64,000 nucleotides of DNA from Limnoperna fortunei (Eukaryota > Mollusca > Bivalvia > Mytilida > Modiolidae). A program made the translations under genes and the position numbers. The DNA lies in NCBI GenBank assembly GCA_944474755.1, contig OX104117.1, positions 40,689,222 through 40,753,221 of the forward strand. Reading direction: 5' to 3'. Position 1 is the stretch's first letter. Every line of letters begins with the position of its first letter. The notes beneath the pieces are model-generated. The model saw nothing but the letters and a program-made list of their open reading frames with translations. It was not told where the DNA came from and ran no database searches. This document shows positions 24,601 through 36,600 of the stretch, piece after piece.

Positions 24601-27600
24601 TATATATATAAATGATTTAATAAACACAGATGGATCATTTTACTCTTTTGACCATATACAACACAACTTTCTAATAAAAAATAATGTCATGAAGTATAAT
24701 AGCATTATTGCAGCTTTAACAGAAGCAGCAAAAATGTTTATAAAAGAAAATTATAATTTGAACTCGCCTTTCATCCCATCAGTCATTCAAGTGTTCCTAA
24801 AAAATACCAAGGGATCTAAAGATATGTACTCCATTCTAAACAGAAATCAAAGTATTCCGAATGGTAAAACTAAATGGTGTGATATCTTTCATACCAATGA
24901 ACAAAATTGGAATAAATTCTTTAAGTTACCATTTGTAGTCACCAAAAACACCAAATTACAGTGGCTTCAGTATAGAATCAATCATAGAATCGTTGCAACA
25001 AATAAATTTCTCTGTAAAATCAGAATTACTGATGATCCAAAGTGTACATTTTGCCAAACAAATATTGAAACTATTGAACATTTATTCTGGGAGTGTGAAC
25101 ATGTACAATCATTTATTACAGATACTGAAAATTGGTTTCTCTCAAATGGTATAAGTATATCATTCATCTGCCAAAACTTTCTGTTTGGTAATATAAGTAA
25201 TATTTATTATGGAAATGCTGAAAATATTATACTGCTCAACATAAAACAATACATATATAATACTAGGTGTTGTAAAGGTAGATTAAGCCTGCAATCATTA
25301 AAAGAAAAGCTTAAACACATGTACTTGATTGAAAAGATGATGTTTGTTAAAAACAAAAAAATGACTAAGTTTAATAAATTATGGAATGCATATCATATTT
25401 TATTAAATTAAGACTTTATTATGTATACATATATGATGAATGTACAAAATATATCATTTATAACTTACAATACTGTATATTATATATTATATATATATAC
25501 TTAAGCAGGAATGGCAAAATTTCAGTTTTTCACTTGAAATAAAGACACTTCTTTCTCCCATTTCTCTTCTTTTCACTTCTTCTATACCTACCTTTCTTAA
25601 AACTCTTATAAAAAAATTCAGCAACTGTTTTATTTTTGTATACATATCACTTAAAGTTACTACAATTGTATAATTATTCATTATTATTGTGATATTCATA
25701 TGTAGATTTATGTATTTGTTGTTGGAAAATAAAAAATTAAATTAAAAAAAAAACTCAAGTTTCCACCTGGCATAACCGTTAAAGTGCACCCAAATGGATG
25801 GTTCAACGATAACATCATGAAAGACTGGTTGACAAAGATATGGGGCAGACGACCAGGTGCAAATCTTTCACGAAGTCTGCTCCTCTTGAATGCATTCCGT
25901 TACCATCGTTCAGAAACAGTTAAGCAGATACTTAAGTCTGAACATTGCACAGATATAGCCATCATTCCTGGGGGAAAGACAAGCATACTTCAGCCCTTAG
26001 ATGTAAGCATTAACAAACCCATGAAAGTAATGCTGCACCAGAAATGGAACAACTGGATATCTGGTGACGACCACTCTTTTACGAATGGGGGAAGAATGAT
26101 GAAACCAGAACTTCCAACTTTTTGTTCATGGAAAGTGGAGGCTTGGAATGAACTTGACCCACAGATAATTGTACACGCCTTTAAAAAATTTCTAATGCCA
26201 TGGACGTAACAGAGGACGCTATGGTCTGGGAAGATCAAGACAACCACACCAAGGTTACTGATCAAGAGTCGAGTGAAATAGAAGACGATCGTGAAATCTA
26301 CTACAACGGCAAAGAAGATGAAGAGAACACACCACTACCTGCTCTTAAGGACATTTATCAGATGTTCAGAGAAGAAGATGACGAATCCAATTTTGAAGGG
26401 TTTTGAAAGAACTGTTATGCATCATTTATATTTATTAAAATTCAAAAAAATATTTAATGTTAACTGTTATATTTTTTTCTAGTGCTGATTAATAAATGAT
26501 TGTGCAATGTGTCGTTTTTAATTTTTTTTCTATCTCATCTAAAAACTTGGACCAGTAAAAGCCTAAAAGTAGATGGGTTTATTCCTGTTCTTATCTTTTT
26601 GGGTTCAAACGAACACTCACCTGTAAATAAGCTCAAGGAAATAATTAAAAAGCTCTAATTAATAACCAGTGATTTTGTTGTACTTTTTAAAAATAGCCCC
26701 CTCCTTTTCAGTTGGGAAAATTTATCGATGTTTTTCATGAAATTGGGAACAAAAATTTTGGTTTTACACTCATCATAAAAAGGAAAAAACAATAAGCAGT
26801 CAATAAAATAACTAAATTGATCTTTTGTTAGATACATTTATTTGACTTACGTGAGATGTTCAAACATTGGATGACTGCAGAAACTTCCATTTTGTTTGAT
26901 TTTATATTATCAAGATGCTTGGAATTATATGGATTTATTTTGAGCAGTTTAAATTATTAAGAATAAAGTATCAATGAAAAATCAGAAAAAATACATTACA
27001 ATAGAATAATTCATTTTTTTTTAAATAAGTTGCTAGAATTATAAATGAAGTACATGTAAAACTAGTTAAAAATTTCAACACTGTGATTCCTATGTATTTG
27101 ATGTAAAAAAAATTAAAATGACTGCCAAAATACTATTACTATGTTTAAATCATTGCAATACTTGTTTAACACTGGCAGCATCATATTATGCAATTTCCAG
27201 CACAGAGTTCATATCTGGTCCTGAATTTTTCTAAACTTCTTTTCCTTTGAACACTGGTTTCAAGTCATATTTTGCCAAAGTGCAGTTTGTACAAGGTAAA
27301 AGTCAGACGGGAATCAGCTTACACTGTTTTGTTATGGTGTGTAAACACTATAAACACGGAGTGACAAAAATACGAAGATTTCTTATTAAAATTAGAACCA
27401 AATTGAACGGCTAGTCGCCGTCCAACGGAAGTCATGAATAATATAGACCATGATCGCCTGTTCTTATGGTTTTCAGTTGGGATTTTTGTCATAAATTTGG
27501 AAATATTTAGAAAAAAATTTGAGAAATTTTCTCCATGGCAACAGCTGAAATTCTGAGGCAAATTCAAGCTAACGAAATCACTTATAACATTAAGCTGATA

Positions 27601-30600
27601 TTATATTAACCTTGAAAGGTACAAACCATATTTATGTTTGAGGTCATATAAAATATATTATAAAAATATGGATGATACAACATCCTTTTTTTAATAACTG
27701 ACATGTATGTATTAGCATATTAAAATTCAGAACATAACATATATGCTGCATGCTTAGCATGGTGGCTAAAAGTACCAAAAAATATGGCTTGTTTATAGTG
27801 TCTCCTTTGCACTGAAAGTTTGTGCCCACCTACATACATGATAAAAAGAGAGAATACCACTCACAACCTTAAAATATCTGTTAAAGTACTCATTCAGAAT
27901 CAGTAGGTTTATTATGGGTACTTGGGCATCCAACACCATTAAAACTGTAGTAATATCACTGACATATTGCTATATATGGTGTGAAACCCTTCCTACTAAC
28001 CATCTGTTAGAATAACTTACAACCGAGTATATTCCAAAGATGAAGATGGACAAATAAATTTGACTTACGCTAAAATGGCACCAAGTCCACCATAGTCTCT
28101 CAATCCCATCACACACTCATACAAAAAGGTCACGCCTTCTCTTTGATGAGGTCTTAGATGAGTACATAAGTAGGGGTCAACCACCACATCTATCACAGGT
28201 AAGTCTTTCTTATTGTTCTGCCACTGGCAAAAAAATTAATGAAGTACAATCAACAAAAAACAAGAATATGTGTGACCTTATTTACATGAATTCACAAGAC
28301 TGGTGTTTCTGGCTGAGCAGGAGATTATTAAACTGTTGATGCACCTCATGATCCCACTACATTTACAGAGTTTTGTAAAGATTTTTATGATGGAGATGTG
28401 TTTCTTAACATCTTACTGATATTCTACCAATTTTTCTACCTATCAAGTGCAATCCACCAAGTAAAAGCATTTTATCATTGAACTAGTATTTAGATATTCG
28501 AAAGCATGTTTTCAATAGTTTGTTATATTGGATTTTGTTTGTTTGGTTTAATGCCACTTCCAATAATTTTCCAGCGTAATCTTAGCATCCAGTTCTTATT
28601 GGGAGAGGACAAATGACAATCCTTTTAGGGTTGGAGTAAAGGACACTGTCCTCATTAAGGTTTGAACCCGCAATTTGTAGTAATCCATGGATTACATGGA
28701 CACACCTACTTCAATCTGCATTGCTCCACATTGTCTTGTTGTAAAAAAAAATTAATAGACATTAAATTTTTTCATCAAATTAGTTTTCAATGTATTAACT
28801 TATTTCTAAAGAGACAACCATAACAAAATCTGACAAAATGCCAACTTATATATATTTAATTAATATTTAATGATGACTATTGGTCCTACAAGTTTTAAGT
28901 GGAAATCATCACCCATACGACCAATCAATTTGAAAGAATCTCCAATAATACAGGTTCAGTTGAATAAAAATCAGTAACAAGTGTGGACACTGAAAAATGT
29001 CTAGCCTGCATTCTACATCAGTAATAACACAAGTGTGGACACTGAAAAATGTCTAGCCTGCATTCAACATCAGTAATAACACAAGTGTGGACACTGAAAA
29101 ATGTCTCACCTGCATTCCACATCAGCAATAACACAAGTGTGGACACTGAAAAATGTCTCGCCTGCATTCCACATCAGTAATAACACAAGTGTGGACACTG
29201 AAAAATGTCTCGCCTGCATTCCACATCAGTAATAACACAAGTGTGGACACTGCAAAATGTCTAGCCTGCATTCCACATCAGTAATAACACAAGTGTGGAC
29301 ACTGAAAAATGTCTCACCTGCATTCCACATCAGTAATAACACAAGTGTAGACACAGAAAAATGTCCTACCTGCATTCCACATCTTTATTAACAAAATTAT
29401 TTCATGAACAACATGCATGCATATCACTACAAAACAGGAAAAGTCTGAAAAGCTTAGTTTTTGTACTGACATGTACTGAATTTTACTCAACCGGTCTGAC
29501 TTGGTCAGACTGGGTCGAGATCCAGTTAAGACTTGTTCAGACTTTTCAGACAGGTCGAGACTGATTCAGACTGGGTCGAGGTAATGTTGAGACTTGTTCA
29601 GACTTTTCAGACAGGTCAAGACTAATTCAGACTGAGTCGAGATCAGGTTGAGACTTGTTCAGACAGATCGAGTATAAATTCAGAACTTTTGAGTAATGTC
29701 GAGACTTAGGTCTAGTAAAGTTGAGTAAAATTAAGACTGTCAAACCGGTTGAGTAAAATTCAGTACTAGTCAGTACAAAAGCTAACCTTTTCAGACTTTT
29801 CCTGTTTATATGTACATAGCATTAAATTGTTTAAAATATACAATGCTTAGTAACAGAGAAACTGACCTAATTCAAAAACTTTAAACATAGTAACTGGACC
29901 GTGAAATTGAGGTCAAGGTCAGGTGACACATACCCACAATGATGTACTATTCATCAGTATTCTATATACCAAATATTGTCATCCTACCATACAAAGTTAC
30001 AGAAGAACAGCCCATAACAAAATTTTAATGTAGTCACTAGACCATAAAATTGAGGTCAAGGTCAGGTGACAGGTGACAGACTGGCAAGTACTTATCATAA
30101 GCTACCATTGGAAAAAAATTTGATGGACCTAGGCTTAAGCTCACAAAGATATCAAGCAAAATGCCAAGTGGTAACCTCGCCACCACTCCCGGATTCTCAA
30201 ATATATGTCTCGCCTCTAGCAATTATCATTGCAGTCGAGACAGAAATGGCCTTGAAATAACTGTCTAAAAAGATAAGTGATTCCTTAATACAGGTGATCA
30301 CTGTAGCAGGTTTCCTTGTTTATGAAAGTAAATGCACAAGAAAAAACTAAAAATTGTGTTTTGACCATCTTGTTAGTACAGATTAACTGAAAGGGATCCA
30401 ATTTTAAGGTAAAGAAGAGAAAGACACTGAATTGATACAGAAAATTGTAGTACATGAATTCCAAGATCACTTCTATTGAAAAATGATACCTGATGTGCCT
30501 GACTTGGTCTTGTCATTACTAATGCTCCTGGTGACATAGGATCATATCTCGGTTTTATACTGACGGCTGTGTTCTAAAAATAGAATTGTATACAAAGAAC

Positions 30601-33600
30601 TATCTTCAGGAATAACTATTTCTATCAAGGTCCAAGATACTTTATAATAGTTGAACAATTTACTAGTCTAGGAAACTCAAGTTTATAATTTTGTTGTTTG
30701 TTTCAATGGCATTAATTTTCAGTTATATCATGGCATCTGTTTTTTATTTGGGGAGGATGCTGGAGTACCCAGTGAAAACCATAGACCTTTGTCAAGCACA
30801 ACCTTCCTGCAGTAAGGCTCAGTGTTGACAGGCATTAGACCAATAGATGATAAACTACCTACCAAAATTATTGTAGAATATACCGTCTTTTGGTGTGTAT
30901 AATGCGCACATTTATTCTTCTGCAACATTTTTTTAAATCCACGTGGGCATAATTCATACGAGTATGTACTTAGGACTTTTTTTTTCAGGTACAACCAGAG
31001 TTCCGGGACGTAACTTCGTTTCCATCACCGTTCTGGCCAAGCATATTCAAGTTGTGGGTGAATCATTTTTTTGTATAATAAATGTGAATAACACTTATAA
31101 TTTAACATTAAACTTATTAAAATTGGTAAAAAAGTGTTTTTGTTTCGTTCTTTATGCCTTTGTAATTTGTTGTATGGACATTTTCCTCCTTTGGATATGT
31201 TTTAAAGAAAATGTCTTCTGCAAAATAATGACAAAGAAAGTGGGACAATTTTATTATTGGTATCAGCCATGTCTTTTAATAGTACTTTATACAACTTTGC
31301 AGAAGTATACATGTAAGATTTTTTATTAAATGTGTATTGGTAAACTTGTTCCACAGTGTAGTGTTGAAATGATTGTTCTGTATTGTGACATGTTCAAAGC
31401 ATATCTGATAATTTAGATTCATTGCACTAGCCATGTGAATTTCCAAATTGTAAAGAAACTCCCTATTCTGTATCTATGACACAAACCCTCAAAGTAACAT
31501 ATGGAGAGTTCAAAGTTTGAAAGTTTTTCCCAGGCAATTAGGTTTGATAAACGCACCATAAGTTAAGTTGAGCATTTGGCCCTATATATCCAATGTGGTA
31601 AATCCATAGCAAATTTGGGTGAAGGAAACTGAGTGTAAAGCCATGCCATATTATTAGCCTTGGGATATGTTCTGGTTTAAACAGACAAAGATCTATATAT
31701 ATAACTTTATTATCACTATAAAAAATATATACATAATTTTGGCCTTAGGGAAACACTCAGCTAAGAAAATAAATTTAAATTCCTGTCAGAGCAAGTAGCC
31801 TGCAGTCCTTGGATTGAAACTGCCTGCCCGACAATCCGCCAGTATAAGGGAATATGGAGCGAGGGATCTCCATTAGGGGATGAGACGAGGGTCTCATCTG
31901 CAGCCGGAGTGTGCAAGGTCTGCAAGGGTTCTCCAGGGGATGAGACGAGGGTCTCATCTGCAGCCTGGTAGTGCAAGGTCTGCAATGGGGACAGGGGATG
32001 AGACGAGGGTCTCATCTGCAGCCAGGTAGTGCAAGGTCTGCAATGGGGACACTGGCGTAGGAATGAAAATTTTGTAATTATATCCCCGAAATACTTGGGG
32101 GATGAATGAAATTTTAAGAAATGTTCAGCCCAAAAACAAAATTATTTATCACTAAAATGCTGAAATGTTCCCCTTGTCATGACAATATTGAAGGTGTTTG
32201 GACAGGGGTTGGTGGGTGGTAAAATTGTGATCACAACACTTAATGAGTAGAGAATTTCTTTGACTACTAATAACCAGAACACTGAATACACAAGGGCAGG
32301 CTAATGGCTTAAATGCACACAACACTTATTCAATGGAAACAACCAGAAATGGGAGGAGACTAACTGTTCAAGAGAATTAATTAATTATTCTGAGATAAAT
32401 TGATGTGTTAACCTGTACAAATATAAGGAAAAGATAATGCTCCCTGGTGTGCTGTCCAGCTGTAGCTGTTAAGTGTCAAGTGCAGAACTCATTAACCTCA
32501 GATCTATGGCAATTAAATCAATTTCAATGTGTGTGATCTGTTTAAATACTAATAATGTAGATTAGTTCAATTTATGGCTGTTTGTATAAACATAACTTAT
32601 ATTTCTTATAAGTAATTATTTATACAACTTTGCAGAAGTATACATGTAAGATTTTTTATTAAATGTGTATTGGTAAACTTGTTCCACAGTGTAGTGTTGA
32701 AATGATTGTTCTGTATTGTGACATGTTCAAAGCATATCTGATAATTTAGATTCATTGCACTAGCCATGTGAATTTCCAAATTGTAAAGAAACTCCCTATT
32801 CTGTATCTATGACACAAACCCTCAAAGTAACACATGGAGAGTTCAAAGTTTGAAAGTTTTTCCCAGGCAATTAGGTTTGATAAACGCACCATAAGTTAAG
32901 TTGAGCATTTGGCCCTATATATCCAATGTGGTAAATCCATAGCAAATTTGGGTGAAGGAAACTGAGTGTAAAGCCATGCCATATTATTAGCCTTGTGATA
33001 TGTTCTGGTTTAAACAGACAAAGATCTATATATATAACTTTATTATCACTATAAAAAATATATACATAATTTTGGCCTTAGGGAAACACTCAGCTAAGAA
33101 AATAAATTTAAATTCCTGTCACAGCAAGTGGCCTGCAGTCCTTGGATTGAAACTGCCTGCCCGACAATCCGCCAGTATAAGGGAATATGGAGCGAGGGAT
33201 CTCCATTAGGGGATGAGACGAGGGTCTCATCTGCAGCCGGAGTGTGCAAGGTCTGCAAGGGTTCTCCAGGGGATGAGACGAGGGTCTCATCTGCAGCCTG
33301 GTAGTGCAAGGTCTGCAATGGGGACAGGGGATGAGACGAGGGTCTCATCTGCAGCCAGGTAGTGCAAGGTCTGCGATGGGGACACTGGCGTAGGAATTAA
33401 AATTTTGTAATTATATCCCCGAAATACTTGGGGGATGAATGAAATTTTAAGAAATGTTCAGTGAATCAAATTTCATACAGGTCCAAAAACTCAGATGGTA
33501 ACAGCTGAGTGCCCCCAAGGATTTCAACATGGGCACCTTCAATAAAGTCATGAGGAAAAAAAAAAAAAAATGATAATAACAGAATATAACAAATTAAAGA

Positions 33601-36600
33601 AACTACTTTAAAGAAAAAACAAGACATATATATATATCCATATATACACAGCATGATTGCATATAAACAATTTAAATTTTCCTAAACTGTTTTGTGCATT
33701 CCTTTCTCTAAATACACTGTGTCCAGCTGTAGCTTTTAAGTGTCAAGTGCAGAACTCATTAACCTCAGATCTATGGCAATTAAATCAATTTCAATGTGTG
33801 TGATCTGTTTAAATACTAATAATGTAGATTAGTTCAATTTATGGCTGTTTGTATAAACATAACTTATATTTCTTATAAGTAATTAATACTGTTAATTGTT
33901 TAATTTCCCATACACCACGAAAAATTCACGATTCATTCTCGATCGCCATTTTGGTATTAGTAAAACATGATTTTTTCCTTTGCCGAGCTATTGATCAATA
34001 ACAATACTACCCTCTAGAGACAATCGGTGTGATATATTTTAAAATCGTTCTACCTGTGTGATTTTTGTAAAGGATCTTGTCGGTAATTAAGTATGTGTGA
34101 AAATTTTGTTTGATGCCAACAGAAACCTTTGTTTCTAGTATAAACAATGAAACAGTATTTAAGAATAATTAAAAATTTAATCATTATCAAAACAATAACA
34201 ATGCTGGTATTTCATTATCACTAATTACAGAAGTTCAATAATCATGATCGAACATAAACAATAAAATACATTATTAAAGATAGTTAAGCAATATGTTGGT
34301 ATGGTCTCCTCTTAAAAACTACATATGGAGGTAGTTTACCGCCATCTGCTGTGCACACTAACATGACGGTTAAGCACTTCTTCTCGTTGCCTGTAGTTTT
34401 TATGCTGACCGAAGAAGATCCTGTTGGTGCAATTGTGGTCTCTGAAGGGAGGTCAAATGTAAGACGCGTTTGATCAGCGTTCCCTATTTGTGATAAGTGG
34501 TAGTTTTCCTTCTTTCTAAGTTTTATTATGAAAGACTGGAATTTAGTCAACTGCTCTTCATAATCTACAAGCAATTTCTGGGCGCTGTGTGTTCTGCGAC
34601 AGATTGATAGATTGTTTTGTCGAAGGAAGGCATATGACCAGTCTACAGATGCATGGAACTGAGTTTCATCCCTCTGTTTAGCTACATGTAAACCTTTTAG
34701 TCTCAACTCAGTTGTAGAAATTCTGTAGCCTTGTAATCTACTGTCGGTAACCCATTTTAAAAGATCGGCCTCAATTTCTGGATAATGTACTGCACTACCT
34801 CGGTGTGCCATTTTAGTTTTAGGCATCTGTTTCAAACAATCTTTCTAATTTCTCCAGAGACGGACATTTGATTCATTAAAGCTAAATTCTCGACCGGCTA
34901 CTCGGTTGCCATGAGCCTCTGCATAAGCAACGACTCTTAATTTTTCTTTTGCAGTGAATCAATTTCTAACTTGACCCATCTTCTGTTAACAAAAATTCGG
35001 AGGTTAATGTCTTCGACAGTGGGTGAACGTTATATACATCTCTTTCAGCGTTGTTTATACAACTGAGTATACTTCAAAGAAAATAATTAATTCTTTGATC
35101 ACTAACAATGTATTAATTAACATGGTCATCATTTGCAATGATTGCATGAGATTCATGACAAAGCTGACCGCATTGTTTATACAATGTTTATACACATAAA
35201 ATGAAATTGCAAAAATGTTCTAATTAGTAAGAAAAACAATAATTCTTTTATTTTATTTAATAAGATGTTACCAAGTTTGGTAGCTTTTGTTCTATAATAT
35301 TTTATACCTTTTTGATTGAATATAATTATATTTATTTTGTTTTTATTAGGTTATGAAGCAGATGAGTACAGACATTAACAACAAAAGCTGAAATTAAACA
35401 ACATAGGGAATACAAACTCAATAAAGCTTTTGGATTTTAGAAAGCACATTTCCCCCTTACTTGTATAACTGGATATGTCTGGCCATCTTGTAATGGATTG
35501 ACAAACTTCTTGTTGGTAGATTTTTCTGGAACTGGCATTCTAGCTTGAAACATAAATTAGAAAATTAATATTTCATAAATAAGCACCAATTGTATTAATA
35601 TAGGATCTTACTAGGGTAGGAGTGGATTATCGGATTTCTCCAAATCGAGATAGTAAAATTATGGAATTTAAAGTCTGAGCCTTGGCAAGGACTTGAAGTT
35701 CCTTAATTTGACTACAAAGATTAGAGAAATTTGATAATCTTATAGTACTATTGTTAAGTTCTGTTTCTCTAATTTTAAAAAGTAGTAAATTTGCTAAATC
35801 AAATACAAATTCACACAACCCCACATTTATGGTCACACCATATATAGCTTTTGCAAGTACAACAGTGTTGTAATTTATCATGTCATATTATACAAAATAC
35901 ATATCTAAATAATTCTATCTTTGGCTTAAATCTACCTTTTTTCTTTTTTTTTCATTTTGTTTATTTTTAAGATAGTATAGCTAAATTAATTGATGTCAAT
36001 GACACTAGGTGATGTTTTGGTGAGATTTTTTTTATTAAATACAAATGTGCATACCATTGTTACGAAACAAAAACAATGTTCACAATAAATATACAAAAAC
36101 TAAATAAACTATACAAAATAGTCTGCAGTATATGTATATTCATACCTATATTTTCATATACTGTTTTTCCAGCTGCTGAAAAACATTTTCCAGATTTAAA
36201 CTGCTCCTCTGTTAATATGGACATGACCTGTAATTAAAAGCTCTACGTGCCAGTAAATACTTTCGAGGATGATTTTTTTAAAACAAGCTAAAATAATTCA
36301 TATTAAATTACTTTGCATTTCTGGGATGAATTAAACAATTTTATTTCAATTGTCATCGCAATTAATAATTAACCTTTCTACTTTCTGGAACAGTTTTGAA
36401 TTAACTTGTCTAAATTTAGTCATTTGCAAAACCCACCTAATATTTACATCTTAAAAGTGAAGCACACTTAGGTCCAAGGCAGACAGTACAATTCTCCACA
36501 CTTACCTGTTGGTTTTTTTTTGCTCTAAATTTCAAAGATTTTGAGATGTAGTGATAGAAAAGATATGATCATCACAGATATGCCTGGGACAACTAACTTT

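Larger units (their letters stand above)
19213..25749 (+). mobile_element. Near full-length L1-like LINE with a 10-bp target-site duplication
   Basis: The duplication aaaactcaag occurs at 19203-19212 and 25750-25759, with the element between, starting ataagatggccgccgagc and ending in an A-rich tail. It contains a 5' UTR, an intact ORF1, a spacer of about 1.2 kb, and ORF2 with two single-base frameshifts. The insertion is in a Tigger coding region and the host frame is continuous across it. Confidence 0.93.
18514..26405 (+). mobile_element. Pogo/Tigger-type DNA transposon split by a LINE
   Basis: Plus-strand transposase pieces lie at 18514-19212 and 25750-26405; a 6.5-kb LINE separates them. 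Terminal inverted repeats were not found, so the true ends are wider than given. It lies in the RAD54B intron between exons 11 and 12, on the opposite strand to that gene. Confidence 0.85.
18514..26405 (+). pseudogene. Tigger transposase remnant (HTH plus DDE), interrupted
   Basis: It begins [18 protein letters not shown] with a helix-turn-helix ([20 protein letters not shown]). After frameshifts near 18730 and 18800 the CENP-B-like part continues, with the first catalytic Asp in [13 protein letters not shown]. Across the LINE the frame continues precisely from ..MPKLK into [17 protein letters not shown]. At the second catalytic position it reads LLLNAFRYH, Asn where active relatives have Asp. 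The third acid is in [12 protein letters not shown] frameshift near 26190 precedes the acidic C-terminal tail. Non-functional. Confidence 0.87.
28977..30246 (+). mobile_element. Pearl-like element, copy 3, with an expanded head and a nested MITE
   Basis: The head unit (acaagtgtggacactgaaaa and the gtct[cg]cctgcatt box) is repeated eight times at 52-bp intervals from 28977 to about 29391. About two diverged 146-bp body units follow, then the hairpin tail near 30205-30246. A 376-bp inverted-repeat element sits at 29432-29807 between head and body. More diverged than the other copies. Confidence 0.82.

Noticed and set aside
28977..29392. CRISPR-like array of 52-bp repeats
   Set aside because: Repeats are directly adjacent with no unique spacers, and the DNA is eukaryotic.
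31761..33348. Four minus-strand ORFs beginning MRPSSHPL
   Set aside because: They come from the 60-bp repeats in the duplicated block; no start context, family or splice support.
36146..36227. Alternative acceptor 'ctag' at 35540-35541 for exon 9
   Set aside because: Exon 8 ends in phase 1, so only the 'caag' acceptor at 35544-35545 keeps the reading frame.
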